A stretch of DNA of 64,000 bases from Symsagittifera roscoffensis (GCF_963678635.1 NC_087067.1:36039966-36103965), one strand, 5' to 3'. Positions 34,429-46,926 are shown, counted from the first letter of the stretch. Notes: a model not told the origin generated them from the sequence alone. Translations and numbers: made by a program.

Positions 34429-35079
34429 TATTAGATTGCATAGAATTTTAGATTCGGAATCTGTGGTCAAGTAGCATTTGTTAATAGTTTGCATAATCGA
34501 AACTTTGTTTGCTATAGAAAAAGTGGGTTCATCAAGATCCGAGGTTGAATTGTAAAAATAGGTTTCAAAGCTTCCAAATGAGTAGCATTTTGTTTTTGAT
34601 AAGAAGAATTGTCAGTTTTCCTTGCATGAGGCTGTTAGTTTAGCGGTAAAAAACCAGGTGAAACTATTTTCAACTAAAAACAAGGCTGACTTTAATAAAA
34701 CTTGCGCTATGTTTTTTTAGCAAGAACTGTTTGTTTGGTAGAACGTATGTTGTTAGTTTAGTTGTAGATCGTTGCCTTATTAAACTTGAACAAACAGTTT
34801 GAATTTTAAAAATAGGTTTATACGCTTCGAACTGAGTGTCATTTTTCATTTCACAAAGTAAATGATTAATTTTTATTGCATGAAGTTGTTGTTCGAGGGA
34901 AAGAAATTATGATTTGATTTTTTTGTGGAGAAGTAAAAGTTTGTGTCTTAAAAAAATTTTGCTCAAAAGAATTCAAGTGATTGTTTGAAGCTTTTTGTGT
35001 CAAAGAAGACATTTATTGGTTTTAGTGCTCTTGACTCGACTAGTGAAAACAAACGGAGAAACTGTATAACGGTAAAAAG

Positions 35080-35152
35080 TGATTCCACACAGGCTTTAAC
35101 TGGGGGTTTCCTGAGTGATTGGCAGATGGGACAACCACCACACATTGGCACC
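35080..35152 (-). pseudogene. tRNA-like element, class B, B box broken
   Basis: GTTAAAGCC replaces GTTCAAGCC, losing the invariant C56. The anticodon stem is also altered (CTGAGTG on the plus strand). Confidence 0.82.
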
Positions 35153-35978
35153 TATAGGATTGCAAAGTTTTGAAGCTTCGGAATTAGTGGTCAATTGGCA
35201 TGTGTTAGGAGTTTCCATCATCGCAACCCTAATTGCTATAAGAAAAGTAGCTTTATCGAGATCCGAGGTTTTAAGACTTGCTTCTCTTGAACTCCGTGAA
35301 TAATCCTCGTAAATTTTTCTTCATGGCAGAGAAAAGGTAGATATCTTTTTCAGTCAGGCCATTGTTGTCAACCAAGAAATGTTTTCTGACTTTTTCAATG
35401 CAAAATTGGGAGCGCCACTTACTATAAAACACTCGACTCCGATGTTCAAACAAACCCAAGCTATTTTCAACTAACTACAGGGTTGACCTCAGTAAGACTT
35501 GCGCTACGTTTGTTGTAAAAACTGTTCGATTAATAGAACGTATCTTTTTGTTTTTTTTTGCTTAATTTTTTTTTGATCCTTGCCCTCTCACACTTGAAAA
35601 AACATTTGAAATGTAATATTAGGTTTAAAAGCTTCGAACTGAGTATCATTTCGCATTTGAAGATGTGAATTGTTATTTGTCATTTCATGAGGTTGTTGGT
35701 TCAGGGAGAAATTGAAAAACAAATTGTGTTTTGTTATTTTTGTGTGGACGGAAATTTTTATTTGAAAAGATGATCGATAGGTTTTAATTCATTGTTTAAA
35801 GCTTCTTGTGTCAAAGAAGATTTTGATTGGTTTTTTGTTTTCGATTGGTTTTTGTTTTTTGATCGAAAGGTTTTAACTGACTGTTTAAAGCTTCTTTAGC
35901 CAAAGAAGATTTTGATTGGTTTTGTGTTTTCGACTGGACTAGTGAAAGAAACGCAAAATTTGTCAAACGGTAAAAAAC

Positions 35979-36047
35979 TGATGCCACCAAGGCTTGAACT
36001 GGTGACTTTCTGTGTGTTAGGCAGATGTGATAACCACTACACCATGG
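35979..36047 (-). pseudogene. tRNA-Val-like, class A, 5' acceptor strand lost
   Basis: CCAAGG variant whose 5' end is cut after ATGG. The sequence then jumps to TGTTTTGTTATTTTTG, normally far to the left of the element. A recombination breakpoint falls exactly within the tRNA acceptor. Confidence 0.85.
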
Positions 36048-36214
36048 TGTTTTGTTATTTTTGTGTGGACGGAAATTTTTTTTTTTGAAAAGATGATCGA
36101 TAGGTTTTAATTCATTGTTTAAAGCTTCTTGTGTCAAAGAAGATTTTGATTGGTTTTTTGTTTTCGACTGGACTAGTGAAAAAAACGCAAAAATTGTCAA
36201 ACGGTAAAAAAAAC

Positions 36215-36287
36215 TGATGCCACCCAGGCTTGAACTTGGGACCTTCTGCGTGTTAGGCAGATGTGATAACCACTACACCATGGCACC
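36215..36287 (-). pseudogene. tRNA-Val(AAC)-like, class A, one stem mismatch
   Basis: C51 to A (T-stem A51-G63) is the only lesion. Acceptor, D and anticodon arms are perfect and a T7 run follows. Only 236 bp from the preceding element. It could be functional. Confidence 0.76.
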
Positions 36288-36970
36288 TATCTGATTGCAG
36301 AGATTTTTAGATTCGGAATCAGTGGTCAAGTAGCATTTGTTAATAGTTTGCATAATCGAAACTTTGTTTGCTATAGAAAAAGTGGGTTCATAAAGATCCG
36401 AGGTTGAATTGTAAAAATAGGTTTCAAAGCTTCCAAATGAGTGGCATTTTGTTTTGATAAGAAGAATTGTCAGTTGTCCTTGCATGAGGCTGTTAGTTTA
36501 GCGGTAAAAAACCAGGTGAAACTATTTTCAACTAAAAACAAGGCTGACTCTAATAAAACTTGCGCTATGTTTTTTTAGCAAGAACTGTTTGTTTGGTAGA
36601 ACGTAAGTTGTTAGTTTAGTTGTAGAAAAATACTTTTTTTGCTAGGTTTTTCGATCGTTGGTTGCCCTATTAAATTTGAACAAACAGTTTCAATTTTAAA
36701 AATAGGTTTATAAGCTTCGAACTCAGTGTCATTTTTCATTTGACAAAGTAAATGATTCATTTTTATTGCATGAAGTTGTTGTTCGAGGGAAAGAAAATAT
36801 GATTTGATTTTTCTGTGGAGAAGTAAAAGTTTGTGTCGGAACAAAATTTTGCTCAAAAGAATTCAAGTGATTGTCTGAAGCTTTTTGTGTCAATGAAGAC
36901 ATTTATTGATTTTAGTCCTCTTGACTCGACTAGTGAAAACAAACAGAGAAACTGTATAACGGTAAAAAAG

Positions 36971-37043
36971 TGATTCCACACAGGCTTGAACTGGGGGTTT
37001 CCTGCGTGATTGGCAGATGGGACAACCACTTCACATTGGCACC
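36971..37043 (-). pseudogene. tRNA-like element, class B, TGTGAAGTGG variant
   Basis: Standard class B body with a T6 run after the 3' end. Confidence 0.83.
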
Positions 37044-37779
37044 TATAGGATTGCAAAGTTTTGAAGCTTCGGAATCAGTGGTCAAATGGCATGTGTTAGG
37101 AGTTTCCATCATTGCAACCCTAATTGCTATAAGAAAAGTAGGTTTATCGGGATCCGAGGTTTTAATATTTGCTTCTCTTGAACTTCGTGAATAATCCTAA
37201 TAAATTGTTCTTCATGACAGAGAAAAGGTAGATATCTTTTTCAGTCAGGCCATTGTTGTCAACCAAGAAATGTTTTCTGACTTTTTCAATGCAAAATTGG
37301 GAGCGCCACTTTCTATAAACACTCGACTTCGATATTCAAACAAACCTAAGCTATTTTAAACTAACTACAGGGTTGACCTCAGTAAATATTGTGCTACGTT
37401 TTTTGTAAAAACTTTTCGATTAATGGAACGTATCTTTTTGTTTTTTTTTGCTTAAATTTTTTCTGATCGTTGCCTTCTCACATGAAAAAAAAACATTTGA
37501 AATGTAATATTAAGTTTAAAAGCTTGGAACTGAGTATCAATTTGCATTTGAAAATGTGAATTGTTAATTGTCATTTATGAAGTTGTTGGTTCAGGGAGAA
37601 ATTGAATAAAAAAGCTTGGTTTTTTATTTTTGTGTAGACGGAAAACTTTTTTTGAAAAGATGATCGAAAGGTTTTAACTGACTGTTTAAAGCTTCTTTAG
37701 CCAAAGAAGGTTTTGATTGGTTTTGTGTTTTCGACTGGACTAGTGAAAGAAACGCAAAATTTGTCAAACGGTAAAAAAC

Positions 37780-37852
37780 TGATGCCACCAAGGCTTGAAC
37801 TGGTGACTTTCTGTGTGTTAGGCAGATGTGATAACCACTACACCATGGCACT
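37780..37852 (-). pseudogene. tRNA-Val(AAC)-like, class A, CCAAGG variant
   Basis: Adds two further lesions to the variant: the first acceptor base (AGTGCCA, so A1-C72) and a change in the T-stem 5' strand (CTGGTGAC on the plus strand). Confidence 0.8.
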
Positions 37853-38529
37853 TATGAGATTACATAGATTTAAGATTAGGAATCAGCGGTCAAGTGGTGT
37901 TTTTTAGGAGTAAGCATAATCGCAGTTTTGTTTGCTATAGAAAAAGGGGGTTTTATTAAGATCTGAGGTTGAATTGTAAGAACAGGTTTCAAGGCTTCGA
38001 AATGAGTGGCATTTTGTTTTTGTCTAAAAAAATTGTTAATTGTCATTGCATGAGGTTGTTGGCCCAGGAAGAGAAACTAGGGAACGATTTTTTCAAATAA
38101 TTACAAGGCTGAAAATAGTAAACCTTGCGCCATGATTTTTTTTAGTAAGAACTGCTTGAATAGTAGAAAGTATGTTGTTAGTTTAATTGTAGGAGGATAT
38201 CTTCTACTGTTTTGCTTATTTTTTCGATCGTTGCCCTATCACGCTTCAACAAACTGATTGAATTGTAAAAATAGGTTTATAAGCTTCGAACTTACTGTCA
38301 ATTTGCCTTTGATGAAGTAAATTGTTTATTGTCATTGCGTGAAGTTGTTGGTCCAGGGAGAGAAATTATGTTTTGATATTTCTGTGGAGATGGAAAACTA
38401 TAATTTTTTAGCAAAATTTTGCTCAAAAGGTTTGATTGGAGCTTCTTGTGTCAAAGAAAATTTTGATTGGTTTTTTGTTTTTGACTGGACTAGTGAAAAA
38501 AACGCAAAAAATGTCAAATGGTAAAAAAC

Positions 38530-38601
38530 TGATGCCACCCAGGCTTGAACTGGGACCTTCTGCGTGTTAGGCAGATGTGATAACCGTTACTCCATGGCAC
38601 C
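38530..38601 (-). pseudogene. tRNA-Val(AAC)-like, class A, 1-nt deletion
   Basis: 72 nt. One C is missing between the variable loop and T stem, and the A box is mutated (GGAGTAACGG). Anticodon loop CTAACAC intact. Confidence 0.82.
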
Positions 38602-39276
38602 TATTAGATTGCAGAGGTTTTTAGATTCAGAATCAGTGGTCAAGTGGCATTTGTTAACAGTTTGCATAATCGAAACTTTGTTTGCTATAGAAAAAGTGGG
38701 TTCATCAAGATCCGAGGTTGAATTGTAAAAATAGGTTTCAAAGCTTCCAAATGAGTGGCATTTTGTTTTTGATAAGAAGAATTGTCAGTTGTCCTTGCAT
38801 GTGGCTGTTAGTTTAGCGGTAAAAAGCCAGGTGAAACTATTTTCAACTAATAACAAGGCTGACTTTAATAAAACTTGCGCTATATTTTTTTAGCAAGAAC
38901 TGTTTGTTTGGTAGAACGTATGTTGTTAGTTTAGTTGTAGAAAAATATATTTTTTGGCTATTCGATCGTTGCCCTATTAAACTTGAACAAACAGTTTGAA
39001 TTTTAAAAATAAGTTTATAAGCTTCGAACTGAGTGTCATTTTTCATTTGACAAACTAAATTATTAATTTTTATTGCATGAAGTTGTTGTTAGCGGGAAAG
39101 AAATTATGATTTGATTTTTCTGTGGAGAAGTAAAAGTTTGTGTCGGAACAAAATTTTGCTCAAAAGAATTCAAGTGATTGTCTGAAGCTTTTTGTGTCAA
39201 AGAAGACATTTATTGATTTTAGTCCTCTTGACTCGACTAGTGAAAACAAACGGAGAAACTGTATATCGGTAAAAAG

Positions 39277-39349
39277 TGATTCCACACAGGCATGAACTGG
39301 GGGTTTCCTGCGTGATTGGCAGATGGGACAACCACTTCACATTGGCACC
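39277..39349 (-). pseudogene. tRNA-like element, class B, T loop altered
   Basis: The T loop reads TTCATGC in place of TTCAAGC, so the invariant A58 is lost. Otherwise class B. Confidence 0.82.
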
Positions 39350-40084
39350 TATAGGATTGCAACGTTTTGAAGCTTCGGAATCAGTGGTCAAATGGCATGT
39401 GTTAGGAGTTTCCATTATTGCAACCCTAATTGCTATAAGAAAAGTAGGTTTATCGGGATCCGAGGTTTTAATATTTGCTTCTCTTGAACTTCGTGAATAA
39501 TCCTCATAAATTGTTCTTCATGGCAGAGAAAAGGTAGATATCTTTTTCAGTCAGGCCATTGTTGTCAACCAAGAAATGTTTTCTGACTTTTTCAATGCGA
39601 AATTGTGAGCGCCACTTTCTATAAAACACTCGATTTTGATATTCAAACAAACCTAAGCTATTTTCAACTTACTACAGGGTTGACCTCAGTAAATCTTGTG
39701 CTACGTTTTTTGTAAAAACTGTTCGATTAATGGAACGTATCTTTTTTTTTTGCTTGAATTGTTTCTGATCGTTGCCCTCTCACACTTGAAAAAAAACCAT
39801 TTGAAATGTAATATTAAGTTTAAAAGCTTGGAACTGAGTATGATTTCGCATTTGAAAAAATGAATTGTTAATTGTCATTTATGAAGTTGTTGGTTCAGGG
39901 AGAAATTTAATAAAAAAAGCTTGTTTTGTTATTTTTGTATAGACGGAAAACTTTTTTTGAAAAGATGATCGAAAGGTTTTAACTGACTGTTTAAAGCTTC
40001 TTTAGCCAAAGAAGATTTTGAATGATTTTGTGTTTTCGACTGGACTAGTGAAAGAAACGCAACATTTGTCAAACGGTAAAAAAC

Positions 40085-40158
40085 TGATGCCATCTTGGCT
40101 TGAACTGGGGACCTTCTGTGTGTCAGGTCAGATGTGATAACCACTACACCATTGCACC
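40085..40158 (-). pseudogene. tRNA-Val-like, class A, 1-nt insertion
   Basis: 74 nt. A base is inserted in the anticodon stem (CAGGTCAG on the plus strand), the loop triplet is changed, and the T stem and acceptor have mismatches (CATCTTGG, ATTGCACC). Confidence 0.82.
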
Positions 40159-40834
40159 TTTGAGATTACATTGATTTAAGATTAGGAATCAGTGGTCAAG
40201 TGGTAATTTTTAGGAGTTAGCATATTCGCAACTTTGTTTGCTATAGAAAATGGGGGTTTTATCAAGATCTGAGGTTGAATTGTAAGAATAGGTTTCAAAG
40301 CTTCGAAATGAGTGGCATTTTGTTTTTGATAGAAAAAATTGTTGATTGTCATTGCATGAGGTTGTTGGTCCAGGAAGAGAAACTAGGGAACGATTTTTTC
40401 AAATAATTACAAGGCTGAACTTAGTAAACCTTGTGCTATGGTTTTTTTAGTAAGAACTGCTTGAATAGTAGAAAATATAGTGTTAGTTTAATTGTAGGAG
40501 GATATCTTTTACTTTTTTGCTTATTTTTTCGATCGTTGCCCTATCACGCTTCAACAAACTGATTGAATTGTAAAATTAGGTTTATAAGCTTCGAACTTAC
40601 TGTCAATTTGCCTTTGATGAAGTAAATTGTTTATTGTCATTGCGTGAAGTTGTTGGTCCAGGGAGAGAAATTATGTTTTGATATTTCTGTGGAGATGGAA
40701 AACTATAATTTTTTAGCAAAACTTTGCTCAAAAGGTTTGATTGGAGCTTCTTGTGTCAAAGAAAATTTTGATTGGTTTTTTGTTTTCGACTGGACTAGTG
40801 AAAAAAACGCAAAAAATGTCAAACGGTAAAAAAC

Positions 40835-40907
40835 GGATGCCACCCAGGCTTGAACTGGGGACCTTCTGCGTGTTAGGCAGATGTGATAACCACTACACTA
40901 TGGCACC
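40835..40907 (-). tRNA. tRNA-Val(AAC), intact stems, C73 discriminator
   Basis: All stems pair and the anticodon loop is CTAACAC. Position 9 is A, which from memory matches human tRNA-Val. The discriminator is C instead of A, because the plus strand reads CGGATGCC where other copies read CTGATGCC. A73 is the usual valine discriminator in animals, so charging or 3' processing may suffer. A T5 run follows. The only intact-stem copy outside 7-28 kb. Confidence 0.8.
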
Positions 40908-41586
40908 TTTTAGATTACATAGATTTAAGATTAGGAATCAGTGGTCAAGTGGTGTTTTTTAGGAGTTAGCATAATCGCAACTTTGTTAGCTATAGAAAAA
41001 GGGGGTTTTATCAAGATCTGAGGTTGAATTGTAAAAGTAGGTTTCAAAGCTTCCAAATGAGTGGCATTTTGTTTTTGATAAGAAGAATTGTCAGTTGTCC
41101 TTGCATGAGGCTGTTAGTTTAGCGGTAAAAAACCAGGTGAAACTATTTTCAACTAAAAACAAGGCTGACTTTGATAAAACTTGCGCTATGTTTTTTTAGC
41201 AAGAACTGTTTGTTTGGTAGAACGTATGTTGTTAGTTTAGTTGTAGAAAAATGCTTTTTTTTGATAAGTTTTTTGATCGTTGCCCTATTAAACTTGAACA
41301 AACAGTTTGAATTTTAAAAATTGGTTTATAAGCTTCGAACTGAGTGTCATTTTTCATTTGACAAAGTAAATTGTTAATTTTTATTGCATGAAGTTGTTGT
41401 TCGAGGGAAAGAAATTATGATTTGATTCTTTGTGGAGAAGTAAAAGTTTGTGTCGGAACAAAATTTTGCTCAAAAGATTTCAAGTGATTGTCTGAAGCTT
41501 TTTGTGTCAAAGAAGACATTTATTGATTTTAGTCCTCTTGACTCGACTAGTCAAAACAAACGGAGAAACTGTATATCGGTAAAAAG

Positions 41587-41659
41587 TGATTCCACACAGG
41601 CTTGAACTGGGGGTTTCCTGCGTGATTGGCAGATGGGACAACCACTTCACATTGGCACC
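41587..41659 (-). pseudogene. tRNA-like element, class B, TGTGAAGTGG variant
   Basis: Standard class B body. Only 126 bp of spacer separates it from the class F element to its right. Confidence 0.83.
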
Positions 41660-41784
41660 AATAAGATTGCAAAGTTTTGAAGCTTCGGAATCAGTGGTCA
41701 AATGGCATGTGTTAGGAGTTTCCATCATTGCAACCCTAATTGCTATAAGAAAAGTAGGTTTATCGGGATCCGAGGTTTTAAAAA

Positions 41785-41855
41785 TGATTGCACACAGGCT
41801 TGAGGGGGCCCCCCTGCGTGATTTGCAGATGCGATAACCAGTACTATTTGGCATT
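41785..41855 (-). pseudogene. tRNA-like element, class F, at a chimeric junction
   Basis: 71 nt with the C/G-run T arm (GAGGGGGCCCCCC on the plus strand). The left flank is B-unit sequence ending GAGGTTTTA, which in other B units continues as ATATTTGC. Here it runs straight into the F element, so several hundred bases were deleted. Confidence 0.8.
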
Positions 41856-42532
41856 CATAGGATTGCAAAGTTTTAGATTCGGAATCAGTGGTCAAATGGC
41901 ATGTGTTAGGAGTTTGCATGATTGCAACTTTAATTGCTGAAAAAAGTGGCTTTATCGAGATCAGAGGTTTTAATATTTAGTACTCTTGAACTCCGTGAAT
42001 ACTCCTTATAAGTCTTTCTTCAGGGCAGAGAGAAAGGTAGGTATCTTTTTCAATCATGCCTGGATTTGTTTTCTGACGTTTTTCAATGCAAAATTGGGAG
42101 CGTAACTTTCTGGAAAACACTCGACTTCGATGTTGAAACAACCTAAGCTATTTTTTAACTATCTAAAAACTTGACCTTAGTAAATCTTGCGCTAGGTTTT
42201 TTTGTAAAAACTAATCGATTAGTAGAACGTATGTTGTTAGTTTAGTTGTAGCAGAATAGCTTTTTGTTTTTTTTTTGCTTAATTTTTCGATCGTTACCCT
42301 ATCACGCTTGAACAAAATGATTGAATTGTGAAAATAGGTTTATAAACTTCGAACTGACTGTCATTTTGCATTTCATAAAGTAATTGTTAGTTTTCATTCT
42401 ATGAAGTTGTTGATCCAGGGAGAGAAACTATGTTTTGATATTACTGGAAGGAAAAGTATGTTTTTTAAAAAATTTTCGCTCAAAAGGTTTCTAGTGAAAA
42501 CAAACATAGAAATCGTATTACGGTAGAAAAAT

Positions 42533-42605
42533 TGATTCCACACAGGCTTGTACTGGAGGCCTCATGCGTGATTCGCAGATGCGATAACCACTACTCCTTA
42601 GCACT
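42533..42605 (-). pseudogene. tRNA-like element, class C
   Basis: Class C body with CTCATGCG on the plus strand, opening an anticodon-stem pair. U55 is A. Confidence 0.8.
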
Positions 42606-42983
42606 TATAGGGTTGCAAAGTTATAAAGATTCGGAATCAATGGTCAAATGGCATGTGCTAGGAGTTTGCATCATCGCAACTCTATTTGCCAAAGAAAATA
42701 TGGGTTTATCGAGATCCGAGGTTTACATTTTTTGTTCTCTTGAACTCCGTGATTACTTCTTATAAGTTTCTCTTCAAGGCAGAGAATAAGTATATTGTGT
42801 TTGTTATTAGAATAATTTGTTTTATGTTGTTTTTGTGAAGACGGTAAATATCTTTTTTGAAACGATGATCAAATGGTGTTAATTGATTGCTTAACGCTTC
42901 TTGTGTCAAAGAAGATTATGATTGTTTTTGTGTTTTTAACTGGACTATGGAAAAAACCTAGAAATTGTCAAGCGGTAAAAAAT

Positions 42984-43056
42984 TGAAGCCACCCAGGCGT
43001 GAACTGGGGACATTCTGTGTGTTAGACAGATGTGAGAACCACTACACCATGTCAAC
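42984..43056 (-). pseudogene. tRNA-Val(AAC)-like, class D
   Basis: Anticodon stem TCTGT with ACAGA fully paired around CTAACAC. The acceptor mismatches and A58 to C are as in the type copy. A T5 run follows (TTTTT interrupted by AA). Confidence 0.81.
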
Positions 43057-43834
43057 TATGAGATTGCATAGATTTTAGGATTAGGAAGCAGTTGTCAAGT
43101 GGCATTTGTTAAGAGTTTTCATCATCGCAACTTTGTTTGCTATCGAAAAAAGGGTTTTATCAAGATCCGAGCTTGAATTGTAAAAATAGATTTTAAAGCT
43201 TCTAAATGAGCCGAATTTTGTTTCTGATAAAAAGAATTAATAATTGAGGTTGCATGAGGTTGTTGGTCCAGGAACACAAAAAAAAACAGAAAAGCTATTT
43301 CCAACTAATTGCAAGACTGACCTTAGTAAATCTTGCGGGATGTTTTTTAGTAAGAATTGTTTGTTTAGTAGAACTCATGTTGTTAGTTTAGTTGCAGAAA
43401 AACATCTTTTTTTTTGCTTGTTTTTTCGATCGTTGCCCTATCACGCTTAAACAAACTGTTTGAATTGTAAAAACTTGACCTTAGTAAATCTTGCGCTAGG
43501 TTTTTTTGTAAAAACTATTCGATTAGTAGAACGTATGTTGTTAGTTTAGTTGTAGCAGAAAAGTTTTTTGTTTTTTTTTGCTTAATTTTTCGATCGTTGC
43601 CCTATCACGCTTGAACAAAATGATTGAATTGTGAAAGTAGGTTTATAAGCTTCGAACTGACTGTCATTTTGCATTTCTTAAAACAATTGTTAGTTTTCAT
43701 TCTATGAAGTTGTTGATCCAGGGAGATAAACTATGTTTTGATGTTTCTGGAAGGGAAAGTATGTTTTTTAAAAAAAATTCGCTCAAAGGTTTCTAGTGAA
43801 AACAAACAGAGAAATCGTATTACGGTAGAAAAAT

Positions 43835-43907
43835 TGATTCCACACAGTCTTGTACTGGAGGCCTCCTGCGTGATTCGCAGATGCGATAACCACTATTCCT
43901 TAGCACT
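43835..43907 (-). pseudogene. tRNA-like element, class C
   Basis: The T loop is further altered (GTACAAGAC) and the A box has an A (AGGAATAGTGG). Confidence 0.8.
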
Positions 43908-44285
43908 TATAGGATTGCAAAGTTATAAAGATTCTGAATCAATGGTCAAATGGCATGTGTTAGGAGTTTGCATCATCGCAACTCAATTTGCCAAAGAAAA
44001 AATGGGTTTATCGAGATCCGAAGTTCAATTTTTTGTTCTCTTGAACTCCGTGATTACTTCTTATAAATTTCTCTTCAAGGCAGAGAATAAGTATATTGTG
44101 TTTGTTATTAGAATAGTTTGTGTTATGTTGTTCTTGTGAAGACGGAAAATATCTTTTTTGAAACGATGATCAAAAGGTGTTAATTGATTGCTTAACGCTT
44201 CTTGTGTCAAAGAAGATTATGATTGGTTTTGTGTTTTTGACTGAACTATGGAAAAAACCTAGAAATTGTCAAACGGTAAAAAAAC

Positions 44286-44343
44286 TGAAGCCACACAGGC
44301 GTGAACTGGGGACATTCTGTGAGAACCACTACACCATGTCAAC
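44286..44343 (-). pseudogene. tRNA-Val-like, class D, anticodon arm deleted
   Basis: 58 nt. 15 nt covering the anticodon and half its stem are missing between ATTCTGT and GAGAACC on the plus strand. The deletion probably used the repeated TGTG. Confidence 0.83.
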
Positions 44344-45028
44344 TATGAGATTGCATAGATTTTAGGATTAGGAAGAAGTGGTCAAGTGGCATTTGTTAAG
44401 AGTTTTCATCATCGCAACTTTGTTTGCTATCGAAAAAGTGGTTTTTATCAAGATCCGAGCTTGAATTGTAAAAATAGGTTTTAAATCTTCTAAATCAGCG
44501 GAATTTGGTTTCTGATAAAAACAATTGTTAATTGACTTTGCATGAGTTTGTTGGTCCAGGAACACAAAAAAAACAGAAAAGCTATTTCCAACTAATTGCA
44601 AGACTGACCTTAGTAAATCTTGCGGGATGTTTTTAGTAAGAATTGTTTGTTTACTAGAACTCATGTTGTTAGTTTAGTTGCAGAAAAACATCTTTTATTT
44701 TTTTGCTTGTTTTTTCGATCGTTGCCCTATCACGCTTAAACAAACTGTTTGAATTGTAAAAATAGGTTTTAAAGCTTCGAACTGACTGTCATTTTGCATT
44801 TGATAAAGTAAGTTGTTAATTTTCAATGCATGAAGTTGTTGGTCCAGGGAGAGAAATTATGTTTTGATATTTCTGTGGAGAAGGAAAAGTATGTTTTTAA
44901 AAATTTTTGCTCAAAATGTTTCAAGTGATTGTTTGAAGCTTCTTGTGTCGAAGAAGATAATGATTGGTTTTGTGTTTTTGACTCGACTAGTGAAAACAAA
45001 CGATGAAATCGTATAACTGTTAAAAAAA

Positions 45029-45099
45029 TGATTCCACAGGCTTGTACTGAAGGCCTCTTGGGTGATTCGCAGTTGCGATAACCACTACTCCTTGGCACT
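45029..45099 (-). pseudogene. tRNA-like element, class C2
   Basis: 71 nt C2 body. The T-run downstream is TTTTTTT, giving a good pol III stop even though the T loop lacks U55. Confidence 0.8.
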
Positions 45100-45519
45100 T
45101 ATAGAATTTAAAAACTATAAAGATTCGGAATCAGTGGTCAAATGGCATGTGTTAGGAGTTTGCATTATCTGAATTTGAAACATCTTCTTTTTTTTTTGAA
45201 TATGTTTTTTTGATCGTTGCCCCTCTCACACTTGAACAAACAATTTGAAATGTAATGTTAGGTTTAAAATCATAGAATTGAGTATCATTTCGAATTTGAA
45301 GAAGTGAATTGCTAAATGTCAATTCATGAGGTTGTTAGCTCAGGGAGAAAATTTGCGTTTGATTATTTTTGTGAAGATGGAAAATTTTTTATTTGAAATA
45401 ATGACCCAAAGGTTTTAATTGATTGCTTAAAGCTTTTTGTATCAGCGAAGTTTTTGATTTGTTTTGTGCTTTTGACTTGACAAGATAAAAAAATGCAGAA
45501 ATTGTCAAACGGTAAAAAC

Positions 45520-45592
45520 CGTTGCCAAGCTGGGTTGAACTCGGGACCTTCTGTGTGGTAGACCGATGTGCTAACCACTACACCATGGAATG
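45520..45592 (-). pseudogene. tRNA-like element, class E, ACC in the loop
   Basis: Loop CTACCAC with U33. An extra A-box-proximal change (GGTTAGCACATCGG) is present. The T stem is weakened by CCAAGCTGGG on the plus strand. Confidence 0.79.
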
Positions 45593-46285
45593 TATTAGAT
45601 TGCATATAAGATATACTTTAAGATCCGGAATCAGTGGTCAAGTGGCATTTGTTAAGAGTTTTCATCATCGCAACTTTGTTTGCTATCGAAAAAGTGGTTT
45701 TTATCAAGATCCGAGCTTCAATTGTAAAAATAGGTTTTAAAGCTTCTAAATGAGCGGAATTTTGTTTCTGATAAAAAGGATTGTTAATTGACCTTGCATG
45801 AGTTTGTTGGTCCAGGAACACAAAAAAAACAGGGAAAGCTATTTCCAACTAATTGCAAGTCTGACCTTAGTAAACCTTTTGGTATGTTTTTTAGTAAGAA
45901 TTGTTTGTTTAGTAGAACTCATGTTGTTAGTTTAGTTGCAGAAAAACATCTTTTATTTTTTTGCATGTTTTTTCGATCGTTGCCCTATCACGCTTAAACA
46001 AATTGTTTGAATTGTAAAAATAGGTTTTAAAGCTTCGAACTGACTGTCATTTTGCATTTGATAAAGTAAGTTGTTATTTTTCAATGCATGAATTGTTGGT
46101 CCACGGAGAGAAATTATGTTTTGATATTTCTGTGGAGAAGGAAAAGTATGTTTTTAAAAATTTTTGCTCAAAATGTTTCAAATGATTGTTTGAAGCTTCT
46201 TGTGTCGAAGAAGATAATGATTGGTTTTGTATTTTTGACTCGACTAGTGAAAACAAACGGTGAAATCGTATAACTGTAGAAAAAT

Positions 46286-46356
46286 TGATTCCACAGGCTT
46301 GTACTGAAGGCCTCTTGGGTGATTCGCAGTAGCGATAACCACTACTCCTTGGCACT
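46286..46356 (-). pseudogene. tRNA-like element, class C2
   Basis: Second C2 copy after an E unit. It has CGCTACTGCG in the D-to-anticodon region. The right spacer continues normally to about 46,485, then jumps to F-type sequence (ACAATTTTTTCAAATAATTAC). Confidence 0.79.
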
Positions 46357-46926
46357 TATAGGATTTCAAAAATCTAAAGATTCGGAACCAGTGGTCAAAT
46401 GGCATGTGTTAGGAGTTTGCATTATCTGAATTTGAAATATCTTTTTTTTTAATATGTTTTTTTGATCGTTGCCCCTCTCACACAATTTTTTCAAATAATT
46501 ACAAGGCTGAACTTAGTAAACCTTGCGCTATGGTTTTTTTAGTAAGAACTGTTTGAACAGTAGAAAGTATGTTGTGAGTTTAATTGTAGGAGGATATCTT
46601 TTACTTTTTTGCTTTTTTTCGATCGTTGCCTTATCACGCTTGAACAAACTGATTGAATTGTAAAAATAGGTTTATAAGCTTCGAACTTACTGTCAATTTG
46701 CCTTTGATAAAGTAAATTGTTTATTGTCATTGCTTGAAGTTGTTGGTCCAGGGAGAGAAATTATGTTTTGATATTTCTTTGGAGATGGAAAACTATAATT
46801 TTTTAGCAAAACTTTGCTCAAAAGGTTTGATTGGAGCTTCTTGTGTCAAAGAAGATATTGATTGGTTTTGTGTTTTTGACTCGACTAGTGAAAAGAAAAA
46901 GAAAATCGTATAACGGTTTAAAAAAA

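Larger units (their letters stand above)
33951..41770. repeat. tRNA-Val-derived satellite array, block IV (A and B units)
   Basis: A and B units resume with the block I spacing (A at 34356 to B at 35080, 724 bp). A aberrant short interval lies at 35.98-36.29 kb. From 37.8 kb the CCAAGG class A variant alternates with full A and B units (dimer and trimer periods of about 0.75 and 2.3 kb). Units near 38.35 and 40.65 kb join F-type left spacer to A-type elements. No protein gene is seen. Confidence 0.9.
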
